DNA of 8,616 nucleotides from Paracoccus sp. (in: a-proteobacteria) (GCA_031178645.1 JAPSIP010000058.1:1-8616), one strand, 5' to 3'. Shown: positions 1 through 6,284, counted from the stretch's first letter. The notes: a model not told the origin generated them from the letters alone. Program-made: numbers and translations.

Positions 1-856
1 CCGCCACCGTCTTCAGCGCGCCCGAGAAGAAGACCATCGCGTCATGCGCGGCCAGGGCCTCGAACTTGTTGGGGGCGGTGACGAAGGGCAGGTCGGTGAT
101 CCCGGCAATCTCCGCCGCAATGGCAATGTCCCAGCCCTTCTTGGTGTTCAGCCCGGTGCCGACGGCGGTGCCCCCTTGGGCGAGTTCATAGATGTCGGTC
201 AGCGCCAGCTTGACCCGCTCGATGCCCTTGGCGACCTGATGGGCATAGCCGCCGAATTCCTGGCCCAGCGTCAGCGGCGTCGCGTCTTGGGTATGGGTGC
301 GGCCGATCTTGATGATGTCCTTGAATTCATCTGACTTCGCGACCAGGGCCTTGTGCAGCTTTTCCAGGCCGGGGATCAGCGTGTCGCGGGCCACCATGCC
401 GATGGCGACATGCATCGCGGTCGGGAAGGTGTCGTTGGACGACTGCCCCATGTTCACGTGGTCGTTCGGATGGACTGGTTTCTTGCTGCCCAGTTCACCG
501 CCCAGGATCTCGATCGCGCGGTTTGAGATCACCTCGTTCGCGTTCATGTTCGACTGGGTGCCCGACCCGGTCTGCCAGACCACCAGCGGGAAGTTGTCGT
601 CGAACTTGCCCTCGAAGACCTCGGTCGCAGCCTGTTCCATTGCCTTGCCGATGCCGGGGTCCAGATCACCGTTGGCCTGGTTGACGCGGGCGGCCGCCAG
701 CTTGATCGCGCCAAGCGCGCGGATGATCGCGACCGGTTGGCGTTCCCAGCCGATGGGGAAGTTCTGGATCGAACGCTGCGTCTGCGCGCCCCAGTATTTC
801 GAGGCGTCAACCTCGAGCGGGCCGAAGCTGTCGGTTTCGGTGCGGGTCTTGGTCAT
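1..856 (-). CDS. fumC: Class II fumarate hydratase (fumarase C), N-terminal 285 residues; gene continues past the left edge
   Basis: This enzyme interconverts fumarate and L-malate in the cytoplasmic TCA cycle; class II enzymes are iron-independent homotetramers. The reading frame is open from the ATG at 856 to base 1 without a stop. Family motifs appear at the same residue numbers as in E. coli Fum[10 protein letters not shown] at 97-105 (substrate-binding Ser98/Thr100), [13 protein letters not shown] at 137-149 (Ser139-Asn141), and [10 protein letters not shown] starting at 185 with catalytic His188. The SS-loop with the catalytic Ser (GSSxMPxKxNP) would lie beyond the edge; a full protein of about 460 residues is expected, so some 60% is present. 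The start is supported by AGGGAG about 7 bases upstream. The DapA-like gene lies 80 bases upstream on the same strand, so read-through is possible but an own promoter is equally plausible. Identification is secure; argininosuccinase-superfamily relatives lack this motif set. Confidence 0.97.
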   Translation of the reverse strand, partial: MTKTRTETDSFGPLEVDASKYWGAQTQRSIQNFPIGWERQPVAIIRALGAIKLAAARVNQANGDLDPGIGKAMEQAATEVFEGKFDDNFPLVVWQTGSGTQSNMNANEVISNRAIEILGGELGSKKPVHPNDHVNMGQSSNDTFPTAMHVAIGMVARDTLIPGLEKLHKALVAKSDEFKDIIKIGRTHTQDATPLTLGQEFGGYAHQVAKGIERVKLALTDIYELAQGGTAVGTGLNTKKGWDIAIAAEIAGITDLPFVTAPNKFEALAAHDAMVFFSGALKTVA

Positions 857-901
857 CGGAAGGCTCCCTCGCAATTTCGCGGGGTTCTATCCGGGGCGGG
901 G

Positions 902-931
902 CCGATAGGCAATCGGTATGCAACGGTATGC
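902..931. repeat. Small hairpin and 10-bp direct repeat upstream of fumC
   Basis: In the 80-base gap before fumC, CCGAT and ATCGG (902-906 and 912-916) form a 5-bp inverted repeat around a 5-base centre. It runs into CGGTATGC repeated at 914-921 and 924-931, a 10-base period, one helical turn. Two identical 8-mers on the same DNA face could be a tandem binding site governing fumC, whose start is 58-75 bases downstream. No T-tract follows the hairpin on the minus strand, so it is not a typical intrinsic terminator for the gene upstream. I recognise no known factor site, and chance is possible at this size. Confidence 0.3.
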
Positions 932-936
932 TGATG

Positions 937-1830
937 CTAGCGGGCGTCCAAAGCGGTGATGGCCGCGCGCAGGGGGTCGTCCTCGGCTTCAGGCAAGGGC
1001 AAGATAGGGCGCGGGGGCTGGGCCGTGGTCAGGCCCAGCAGGTTCGCGGCTCGGTGGACGGTGCGAAAGCTGCTGCGCGTCTTGAACAGGTCCCACAGGG
1101 GCGTAAGGGTTGCGTCGATTCGCCCGACCTCGGCCGCGTCACTATGTTGGGCCGCCCGCACCATCCGCAGCATCGGCGCGGGCCATAGCCCCGCCGCGAC
1201 GCTGTAGAAGGCATCCGCCCCTGCCAGCATCGCGGGCGCGCAGCCCCAGTCGGCGCTGTAGCCTACGGAAAAGCCGTCGGGCAGGGCGGCGCGCAGTTCA
1301 GCGATCTGGCTTGCAAAATCGCCTGACGCGACCAGCGGCATCTTCACGGCCACAACAGTCGGCAGCGTCGCCAGCCGGGCCAGCAGCGCGGTCGAGAAGG
1401 TGAAATGCGTCGTGCCGGGGTTGTTGTAGATGCAGATCGGCAAGTCGCTGGCCGCGGCGATGGCCGCGAAGTGGTGAAAGACCTCATCCTCGGACAGCGG
1501 GGTATAGGACATGGGCGCGACCAGCAGCCCGGCGGCGCCGCTCCGGGCGGCGTGGCGGGCGAGGTCCACCGCCGTGTCGGTGCGCAGCGCGCCCACGCCC
1601 ACGATGACCGGGACGCGGCTGCCCACCTCGGCCATTGCCGCCTCGGCCACCGCGCGACGCTGATCCGGGTCAAGATAGGCATAGCCGCCCGTGCTGCCCA
1701 GCACGCAGAGCGAGTCGGGCTGGCCGTCCGCGACGCGGCGCAGGATCCGCATCAGGTCCGGCAGGATGACCCGGCCGTCACTGTCGGCAGGCGTGATGGG
1801 GAATGCGGCAAGGCCCTTGAAGACGGTCAT
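937..1830 (-). CDS. DapA-superfamily (dihydrodipicolinate synthase-like) lyase/aldolase
   Basis: The 297-residue product has the length and layout of the Schiff-base class I aldolase family (DHDPS, N-acetylneuraminate lyase, KDG aldolase): a cytoplasmic TIM barrel in which a lysine forms an imine with a 2-oxo acid such as pyruvate. Visible landmarks are LAAFPITP near the N-terminus, GSTGGYAYL at 45-53, PMSYTPLSEDE with Tyr109, IYNNPGTTHF with Tyr135 (general acid/base position), and VAVKMP with the Schiff-base Lys163. The usual GxTGE loop has Gly instead of Glu. From memory, a DapA-like subfamily has a similar GSTGxYAYL loop, so this is probably not the lysine-biosynthetic DapA and the substrate is unknown. 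I chose the ATG at 1830 because AGGA lies about 8 bases upstream and the conserved N-terminus starts there; an upstream in-frame TTG at 1875 would add 15 non-conserved residues. The RBS lies inside a hairpin. Upstream neighbour is the transglutaminase-like gene, 57 bases away. Confidence 0.88.
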   Translation of the reverse strand: MTVFKGLAAFPITPADSDGRVILPDLMRILRRVADGQPDSLCVLGSTGGYAYLDPDQRRAVAEAAMAEVGSRVPVIVGVGALRTDTAVDLARHAARSGAAGLLVAPMSYTPLSEDEVFHHFAAIAAASDLPICIYNNPGTTHFTFSTALLARLATLPTVVAVKMPLVASGDFASQIAELRAALPDGFSVGYSADWGCAPAMLAGADAFYSVAAGLWPAPMLRMVRAAQHSDAAEVGRIDATLTPLWDLFKTRSSFRTVHRAANLLGLTTAQPPRPILPLPEAEDDPLRAAITALDAR

Positions 1831-1838
1831 GATGAGAT

Positions 1839-1859
1839 CCTGCCCTGATGACGGGCAGG
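1839..1859 (-). promoter_or_regulatory. RNA hairpin masking the ribosome binding site of the DapA-like gene
   Basis: A perfect 7-bp stem (CCTGCCC at 1839-1845 paired with GGGCAGG at 1853-1859) with a 7-base loop lies between the transglutaminase-like stop (1888) and the DapA-like ATG (1830). Read on the minus strand, the 3' arm GGGCAGG followed by A carries the AGGA Shine-Dalgarno core of the DapA-like gene. In the folded mRNA the RBS would therefore be mostly paired. No U-tract follows, so an intrinsic terminator is less likely. Translation control, or an mRNA 3'-end stabiliser for the upstream gene, is inferred, not shown. Confidence 0.5.
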
Positions 1860-1887
1860 AGGTCACAGATGGCAAGCCGTTGCAAGA

Positions 1888-2730
1888 TCAGGCAAACAGC
1901 ATCCCGTCCAGTTCGTTGCCGAAGTCATCGACGGCATGGCACCAGACCCGGAAGCCCGTCAGGGTATGGGTGCCGAAGGTGTTGATCAGGGGCACGTCGG
2001 CCGCGTCCAGGCCGCGCGCGACGACGACCCGGCCGATCCGCCGCTGGTTGTTGCGCGGATCGAAGGTCCACCACCTGCCGCCCAGAAAGACCTCGATCCA
2101 GGCCGCGAAATCCATCGGCGCGGCGACCGCAGGTACGCCGATATCGCCGACATAGCCGTTCACATAGCGGGCGGGGATGTTCAGCGCCCGCAGATAGGCC
2201 AGCGTCAGATGCGCGAAGTCGCGGCAGACCGCCACGCCGTCGCGCCGGGCGCTTGCGGCGGTGCGGAACTGCGAGGCCTGCTGATAGTCAAAGACCATGC
2301 TGCCGTTGACGTGATCCACGATATGCTGCACCCGGTTCCAGCCGGGCGCGACCTGGCCGAACAACTGCCAGGCCTCGTCGCTAACCAGATCCACCTCGAC
2401 ATAGCGCGAGGCGGTCAGATAGCCCAGCACCTCGGGCGGCAGGGCCTGGACCGGCCATTCGGCGGCGTTGACATCGGCCTCGTCCAAAGTGCCGGGGTCG
2501 GTCAGGGTGATGTCGCTGAAGATGGTGAAGATGCCCGCCGGCGCCACCATGCGCCGGCAGAGATTGCCGAAACGGTCGGCATAGCTGTGGACCGGGACCG
2601 AGGGGGTGGTTCTGGCATCCTCGGGGAAGACAAAGTCGCGGTGCCGCGCCTCTTCCGGTGTCGTGAGGGTGATCAGGGGCGTGTCCTGCGGCACCTCGAT
2701 CGTCATCTCGTGCCCGATCCGGATGCGCAT
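1888..2730 (-). CDS. Transglutaminase-like superfamily protein with an altered catalytic triad
   Basis: A 280-residue cytoplasmic-looking protein (no signal peptide) of the bacterial transglutaminase-like cysteine-hydrolase type. Residues about 1-130 form an N-terminal beta-rich region (SYADRFGNLCRRMVAP near 49-64). The papain-like core follows, with the nucleophile in GVAVCRDFAHL (Cys169) and ALNIPARYVNGYVGD after it. The acidic member lies in WWTFDPRNN (Asp224). In the usual family signature the catalytic His precedes AW-E (DxHAWxE); here the equivalent segment is MDFAAWIEV, placing Ala209 at the His position. The protein may be catalytically inactive, use another residue, or belong to a subfamily that has lost this His. 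Members of the superfamily act as peptidases, amidases or peptide-crosslinking enzymes; no substrate can be assigned. Its ATG shares one base with the osmC stop (TGATG), implying translational coupling, and no strong Shine-Dalgarno is seen. The C-terminus, with its NTFGTHTLTGFRVW motif, is intact. Confidence 0.9.
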   Translation of the reverse strand: MRIRIGHEMTIEVPQDTPLITLTTPEEARHRDFVFPEDARTTPSVPVHSYADRFGNLCRRMVAPAGIFTIFSDITLTDPGTLDEADVNAAEWPVQALPPEVLGYLTASRYVEVDLVSDEAWQLFGQVAPGWNRVQHIVDHVNGSMVFDYQQASQFRTAASARRDGVAVCRDFAHLTLAYLRALNIPARYVNGYVGDIGVPAVAAPMDFAAWIEVFLGGRWWTFDPRNNQRRIGRVVVARGLDAADVPLINTFGTHTLTGFRVWCHAVDDFGNELDGMLFA

Positions 2731-3152
2731 CAGGCGACCGTTGCGTCCATCGTGACCTCGGCGTTCAGCAGCTTCGAGATCGGGCAGCCAGCCTTGGCCT
2801 TCTGCGCCAGTTCCTCGATCTGCGCCTTGTCGCCGTCGCCCGAGATCTGGGTCACCAGATGCGCCTTGGTCACGGTAAACCCGTCGCCGTCCTTTTCCAG
2901 CGTGATCTTGGACGTGGTCTTGATGTCGATATTCCCGATGCCGGCCTCGGACAGCATGTTCGACAGCGCCATGCTGAAGCAGGCTGCATGGGCCGCGCCG
3001 ACCAGTTCCTCGGGGTTTGTGCCGGGTTCGTCGCCGAAACGCTTGTTGAAGCCATAGGAAAGCTCATTCAGGGCGCCCGACTGGGTCGAGACTGTGCCGT
3101 TGCCATCCTTCAGCCCGCCCTGCCAAGTGGCCGATCCGCTGCGTGTGAACAT
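2730..3152 (-). CDS. osmC: OsmC-type peroxiredoxin (organic hydroperoxide reductase)
   Basis: The 140-residue protein matches the length of the OsmC/Ohr family, small dimeric cytoplasmic enzymes that reduce organic hydroperoxides through two cysteines. The two active cysteines are visible: Cys58 in GAAHAACFSMALS and Cys123 in AGCPISKLL, close to Cys59/Cys125 of E. coli OsmC. Arg38 (NKRFGDEPGTNPEEL), which activates the cysteine, and Glu49 are also present. GTNPEELVGAAHAACFSMAL is the OsmC-subgroup pattern rather than the Ohr pattern, hence the symbol. The ATG at 3152 has a strong GAGAGGA Shine-Dalgarno about 7 bases upstream. The stop overlaps the start of the transglutaminase-like gene by one base, so the two are very probably co-translated. 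No promoter could be assigned confidently in the 76-base gap to dgt; a weak inverted repeat (GCGTTC at 3167-3172, GAACGC at 3188-3193) lies just upstream of the RBS. Confidence 0.94.
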   Translation of the reverse strand: MFTRSGSATWQGGLKDGNGTVSTQSGALNELSYGFNKRFGDEPGTNPEELVGAAHAACFSMALSNMLSEAGIGNIDIKTTSKITLEKDGDGFTVTKAHLVTQISGDGDKAQIEELAQKAKAGCPISKLLNAEVTMDATVA

Positions 3153-3228
3153 CGCTTGTCCTCTCTGCGTTCATCCTTCGGCGAGCGGAACGCATGGAAC
3201 GGGCAGAGGTTCGCGGCCCACGGAAATA

Positions 3229-4395
3229 TCAGCGGCGGGGAAACAGCCGCTGGTGTTCGGCGATGGCAAAGCGGTCCGTCATGCCCGCCACGTAATCAAG
3301 GACGATGCGCGCGCAGGCGGTCTCGTCGCCTGCCTTGCGGGCAAGCTCGCTCCAATGGTCGGGCATCTGGCCGGGATCGTGCAGGAACAGCGGGAACAGG
3401 TCGTTCAGCATTGCCGTGACATTGGTCCGTTCCACCACCACGGAAGGCGCGCGATACATGCGCGTGAACAGGAAGGACTTGATTGCCTTGATGTTCTGGT
3501 AAAGCGGCTTGGAAAAGCGGATGATCGGCCCGTCCATGTCGCGGATTTCCTGCGCCGACTGCGGCTGCAAACCGGCCAGGCGGTTCTGGGCCACCGCGAT
3601 CACGTCCTCGACCATGACGCCGAAGACGCGGCGCAGCGCCTCGTAGCGGCGGCGGGTTGGGTCAAGACCGGGATAAAGATGGTCGACCTCGGCAAAGGCG
3701 GGGCCGACGACCGGCAGTTCGGCCAGTTCATCTTCCGTGAACAACTCGGCCCGAAGTCCGTCGTGCAGGTCGTGGTGGTTGTAGGCGACGTCATCCGCAA
3801 CGGCGGCCACCTGCGCCTCGGCACTGGCATTGGTGTGCAGTTCCAGATCCCAGTCGGCAGTCACCTCGGCCAGGGCATAGGGCAGGGGGCCGGTTACGGG
3901 GCCGTTGTGCTTGGCAATGCCTTCCAGGGCCTCCCACGTCAGGTTCAGCCCGTCGAAATCGGCGTAATGCCGTTCCAGCCGGGTAACGATCCGCAGGGCC
4001 TGGGCATTGTGGTCGAAGCCGCCATAGGGCTGCATCAGCGCCGCCAAGGCATCCTCGCCGGTATGGCCGAAGGGCGGGTGGCCAAGGTCATGGGCAAGCG
4101 CCACAGTTTCCGCCAGATCCGTGTTCAGGCCAAGCGCGCCGGCGATGGTGCGCGCAACCTGTGCGACCTCGACAGTGTGGGTCAGGCGGGTGCGGAAATA
4201 GTCGCCTCGATAGGCTTCTCCGTCATGTTCGACGAAGACCTGCGTCTTGTGCTTGAGGCGGCGGAAGGCCGAGGAATGGATGATCCGGTCCCGGTCGCGC
4301 TGCCAGGGGCTGCGGAAGGTGGACATGCGTTCCGGGTGCAGCCGCCCGCGGCTGTCTTCGGGGTGGCAGGCATAGGGCGCGATCGCACTGGACAT
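3229..4395 (-). CDS. dgt: Deoxyguanosinetriphosphate triphosphohydrolase-like protein (HD domain dNTPase)
   Basis: Members hydrolyse dGTP or other dNTPs to the nucleoside and triphosphate in the cytoplasm, tuning dNTP pools and replication fidelity. The 388-residue length fits the shorter dGTPase-like class (type 2) rather than the roughly 500-residue enterobacterial Dgt. The N-terminal signature RDRDRIIHSSAFRRLKHKTQ lies at 33-52. HD metal ligands are His73 (RLTHTVEVAQ), His102-Asp103 (AHDLGHPPFGH) and a distal Asp at 201/202 (ADDVAYNHHDL). GGFDHNAQALR at 125-135 and the GIAKHNGP segment are further family landmarks. I chose the ATG at 4395 because MSSAIAPYACHPEDSRGR resembles relatives' N-termini; the nearest purine-rich stretch, AAGGAAGG, ends 12 bases upstream, a long spacing. 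A TTG at 4419 would add eight residues and has no better RBS. Divergent from erpA with 77 bases between starts. Substrate preference cannot be read from sequence. Confidence 0.94.
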   Translation of the reverse strand: MSSAIAPYACHPEDSRGRLHPERMSTFRSPWQRDRDRIIHSSAFRRLKHKTQVFVEHDGEAYRGDYFRTRLTHTVEVAQVARTIAGALGLNTDLAETVALAHDLGHPPFGHTGEDALAALMQPYGGFDHNAQALRIVTRLERHYADFDGLNLTWEALEGIAKHNGPVTGPLPYALAEVTADWDLELHTNASAEAQVAAVADDVAYNHHDLHDGLRAELFTEDELAELPVVGPAFAEVDHLYPGLDPTRRRYEALRRVFGVMVEDVIAVAQNRLAGLQPQSAQEIRDMDGPIIRFSKPLYQNIKAIKSFLFTRMYRAPSVVVERTNVTAMLNDLFPLFLHDPGQMPDHWSELARKAGDETACARIVLDYVAGMTDRFAIAEHQRLFPRR

Positions 4396-4413
4396 CAGGG
4401 GGCAGGGCCTTCC

Positions 4414-4441
4414 TTGCAACAGGTGCGGTGGACCTTATATT
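4414..4441 (+). promoter_or_regulatory. Candidate sigma-70-type promoter for erpA
   Basis: TTGCAA at 4414-4419 (four of six bases match TTGACA) and TATATT at 4436-4441 (five of six match TATAAT) are separated by 16 bases. This sits 31 bases before the erpA ATG, giving a predicted leader of about 25 bases. It is the only A/T-rich patch in the 77-base divergent gap with dgt, so the same patch may also serve dgt on the other strand, where TATAAG is present but no good -35 is seen. Predicted by eye only. Confidence 0.45.
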
Positions 4442-4472
4442 TAGGCACTCAAGACGAAAACGGGAACGCCCC

Positions 4473-4796
4473 ATGAACCTGCCGCCCAAAGTCACCGAAC
4501 GCGCCTTTGCCCGCCTGGCCGAGATCAACGATTCGGGGGAAACCCGCCCTCTGCGCGTCGCAGTCGCAGGCGGCGGTTGTTCGGGTTTCCAGTACGACAT
4601 CCGCCTGGACCAGGCCGAGGCCGACGATCTTGTGCTGGAAGGCGGGGGCCAGAGGGTTGTGGTCGATCCGGTGTCGCTGCCCTATCTGGCGGGGGCGACC
4701 ATCGACTTTGCGGACGAGCTGATCGGCGCGCGCTTCGTGATCGAGAATCCCAACGCCTCGTCCAGTTGCGGCTGCGGCACGTCCTTCTCGATCTAG
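4473..4796 (+). CDS. erpA: A-type iron-sulfur cluster carrier (ErpA/IscA/HesB family)
   Basis: This 107-residue protein carries a nascent [2Fe-2S] or [4Fe-4S] cluster and passes it to apo-enzymes in the cytoplasm. The three invariant cysteine ligands are present in the standard arrangement: Cys36 in GGGCSGFQYDI, and Cys99/Cys101 in the C-terminal SSCGCGTSFSI. The length and the isolated location (no isc or suf genes nearby) favour ErpA over IscA/SufA, although the paralogues are hard to separate from sequence alone. The start is the ATG at 4473; a weak GGGA about 8 bases upstream is the only Shine-Dalgarno, and the N-terminus MNLPPKVTERAFARL aligns with the family start. An upstream in-frame GTG at 4428 would add 15 residues overlapping the promoter and is rejected. 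The stop codon overlaps the stop of the convergent secreted-protein gene. Confidence 0.92.
   Translation: MNLPPKVTERAFARLAEINDSGETRPLRVAVAGGGCSGFQYDIRLDQAEADDLVLEGGGQRVVVDPVSLPYLAGATIDFADELIGARFVIENPNASSSCGCGTSFSI
4793..4796. other. Shared CTAG: convergent stop codons of erpA and the secreted-protein gene
   Basis: The palindrome CTAG supplies TAG to erpA on the plus strand (4794-4796) and TAG to the secreted-protein gene on the minus strand (4795-4793). The genes overlap by four bases with no room for an intergenic terminator, so the transcripts must overlap at their 3' ends or terminate inside the opposite gene. Confidence 0.9.
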
Positions 4797-5434
4797 CCGC
4801 AAACCCGGCTGCGGGTGTCCAGGTCGATATCCAGCCTGCGCAGGCCGGGGGTCGGCAGGCGGTTGAAGTCGCTGCGCGGGAAGGTGTCGAAGTCGTCGCG
4901 CAGGTCCTGAAGGCCCGGCGCGGGCAAAAGGTTCAGCGCCTCGCGCTCTTTCTCGTCGCGCTCCTCGAGTTCAGTCGTCACCGTCAGGCCCTGACAGATG
5001 TCGAGTGATCCTGCCGAGGCGACGCGGACCTTTCCCTCGGTCTCGATCAGGCGGATGATGTAGCCGTGCTTGCGCGCGACCGAGGCGCCGAAGGTCATGG
5101 GCTCCTCGACCTCGGTCCATTCTGTGTCGGAACCGAACAGCGCATCCTCGCCCTGCCAGTCGGTGCCGTGGGCAAAGCGGACGACCCATGTTCCCGGCGG
5201 CACCAGCAGGCGGAAAAACTGCCCGCCGTGGATATAGCCCGCCATGACCGGATCGCCCCCCGTTTCCGGCGACAGGAACACCGCATAGTCCCGCCCCGGC
5301 AGGGTCTGCACGACCAGCGGAAGGGTCGCCGGCAACCCGCTGCTGTTCCACATCAGGCCCGCGCGCGGCCGATCCTGGGCCAGGGCGGGCAGGGCCAGGG
5401 TCATCATCAGCAGAATGGCGATCAGGCGGCGCAT
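4793..5434 (-). CDS. Secreted or periplasmic protein of unknown function with a C-terminal repeat
   Basis: I do not recognise this 213-residue protein. It starts with a clear Sec signal peptide: basic MRR, a hydrophobic stretch at 4-18, and a signal peptidase I site ALA-Q at 17-20. The mature part has a beta-rich, Gly/Trp-containing central region (about 46-135, with GYIHGGQFFRLLVPPGTW and HGTDWQGEDALFG), a charged helix-like patch (ELEERDEKEREAL, about 155-167), then two copies of a 17-residue unit, N168-T184 and N191-T207 (N-x-L-P-x-P-G-L-x-x-L-x-x-D-x-D-T). The only cysteines in the mature protein, Cys147 and Cys212, could form a disulfide. The ATG at 5434 has no Shine-Dalgarno; it was chosen because the signal peptide begins exactly there. 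The gene converges on erpA with a 4-base overlap and diverges from xth with a 64-base gap. Coding evidence is the signal peptide plus good codon-position GC. Confidence 0.82.
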   Translation of the reverse strand: MRRLIAILLMMTLALPALAQDRPRAGLMWNSSGLPATLPLVVQTLPGRDYAVFLSPETGGDPVMAGYIHGGQFFRLLVPPGTWVVRFAHGTDWQGEDALFGSDTEWTEVEEPMTFGASVARKHGYIIRLIETEGKVRVASAGSLDICQGLTVTTELEERDEKEREALNLLPAPGLQDLRDDFDTFPRSDFNRLPTPGLRRLDIDLDTRSRVCG

Positions 5435-5450
5435 AGGGGGGAACGTATCT

Positions 5451-5489
5451 GCCCCGCCCCCGGTTGCCAATCGCGGGGCGGCGGATAAA
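5451..5489. promoter_or_regulatory. Divergent regulatory gap between the secreted-protein gene and xth: inverted repeat and weak promoter elements
   Basis: The 64-base gap contains a 7-bp inverted repeat, GCCCCGC (5451-5457) and GCGGGGC (5473-5479), with 15 bases between the arms. Inside it, TTGCCAA (5464-5470) gives a -35-like TTGCCA on the plus strand and TTGGCA on the minus strand, back to back. A -10-like GATAAA (5484-5489) lies 14 bases after the plus-strand -35, a short spacer. If used, transcription would begin almost at the xth ATG (5499). Neither gene has a good Shine-Dalgarno, which fits short-leader or leaderless mRNAs. All of this is inference. Confidence 0.3.
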
Positions 5490-5498
5490 GATGCGGCC

Positions 5499-6284
5499 AT
5501 GAAAATCGCGACATTCAACATCAACGGCGTCAAGGCCCGGATCCAGGCGCTGACCGATTGGCTGGCCGGGTCGGGGGCCGATCTGGTCGTCCTGCAGGAA
5601 ATCAAGTCGGTGGACGAGGGCTTTCCCCGCGCCCATTTCGAGGATCTGGGCTGGACCGTCGAAACCCACGGCCAGAAGGGCTTCAACGGCGTGGCGATCC
5701 TGTCCAAGCTGCCGCTTGAGGATGTGCAGCGCGGGCTGCCCGGCGACGACGCGGACGAACAGGCCCGCTATATCGAGGCAACGGTGGTCGGTTCCACCGC
5801 GGTGCGCATTGCGGGGCTGTACCTGCCCAACGGCAACCCGGCGCCGGGGCCGAAATACGACTACAAGCTGGCCTGGATGGAGCGTCTGCGCCTGCGCGCG
5901 GCGGAGCTTCTGGAAAGCGAGCTTCCGGTGGTGATGCTGGGCGATTTCAACATCATCCCCGAACCCCGCGATGCCGCCCGCCCGCAGGCATGGGTCGATG
6001 ACGCGCTGTTCCTGCCCCAAAGCCGCGAGGCGTTCCGGCGGATCGTGAACCAGGGCTGGACCGATGCCGTCCGCATCCGCGACCCTTGGGCCACGCGCGG
6101 GCCGTTCACCTTCTGGGATTATCAGGCCGGGTCATGGTCGCGCGACGACGGCATCCGCATCGACCACCTGCTGCTGTCGCCGCAGGCCGCCGACCTTCTG
6201 GTAGAAACCGGCATCGACAAGGAAGCCCGCGCCGCCGAAAAGCCCAGTGACCATGTGCCCGTCTGGGTGCGGCTGGCCGCCTAA
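5499..6284 (+). CDS. xth: Exodeoxyribonuclease III (AP endonuclease, EEP superfamily)
   Basis: A Mg-dependent 3'-5' exonuclease and apurinic/apyrimidinic endonuclease for base-excision repair in the cytoplasm. The 261-residue protein contains the full exonuclease III set: Asn7 in TFNINGVKAR, metal-binding Glu34 in VLQEIK (same number as in E. coli), Tyr108 in LYLPNGNP, Asp149/Asn151 in GDFNIIPE, Asp222 in RIDHLLLS, and catalytic His252 in SDHVPVW. FTFWDYQAGSW corresponds to the DNA-binding loop of the Xth branch, so this is Xth rather than a generic EEP phosphatase. The ATG at 5499 fits the family N-terminus MKIATFNINGVK. There is no convincing Shine-Dalgarno, and upstream in-frame codons lie in the overlapping signal-peptide region of the divergent gene. 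The stop TAA overlaps the stop of the convergent CDF transporter. Confidence 0.97.
   Translation: MKIATFNINGVKARIQALTDWLAGSGADLVVLQEIKSVDEGFPRAHFEDLGWTVETHGQKGFNGVAILSKLPLEDVQRGLPGDDADEQARYIEATVVGSTAVRIAGLYLPNGNPAPGPKYDYKLAWMERLRLRAAELLESELPVVMLGDFNIIPEPRDAARPQAWVDDALFLPQSREAFRRIVNQGWTDAVRIRDPWATRGPFTFWDYQAGSWSRDDGIRIDHLLLSPQAADLLVETGIDKEARAAEKPSDHVPVWVRLAA
6281..6284. other. Shared CTAA: convergent stop codons of xth and the CDF transporter
   Basis: TAA ends xth on the plus strand (6282-6284) and TAG ends the CDF gene on the minus strand (6283-6281). This is the second 4-base convergent overlap in the window, again leaving no separate terminator region. Confidence 0.9.

Noticed and set aside
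1839..1859. Intrinsic terminator after the transglutaminase-like gene
   Set aside because: The stem is good but no T-tract follows on the minus strand, and the 3' arm coincides with the next gene's RBS, so a translational role fits better.
1936..3057. A 373-codon plus-strand open frame across the transglutaminase-like and osmC genes
   Set aside because: Antisense to two recognised genes, with low-complexity Arg/Asp/Gly/His-rich translation and no start context.
3153..3228. Terminator or operator in the dgt-osmC gap
   Set aside because: Only a 6-bp inverted repeat with a long loop (3167-3172 and 3188-3193) is visible, with no T-tract and no clear promoter; too weak for a separate call.
3094..4476. 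A 460-codon open frame on the plus strand across dgt and its flanks
   Set aside because: It lies antisense to a fully motif-supported dGTPase gene, its translation has no family motifs, and long antisense frames are routine in GC-rich DNA with biased third positions.
5435..5707. N-terminal extension of the secreted protein by up to 91 residues
   Set aside because: The extension would run antisense into xth and bury a clear signal peptide in the middle of the protein.
4971..6020. A 349-codon minus-strand frame across xth and the secreted-protein gene
   Set aside because: It would be antisense to the catalytic core of exonuclease III and out of frame with the signal-peptide protein; composition is that of a shadow frame.
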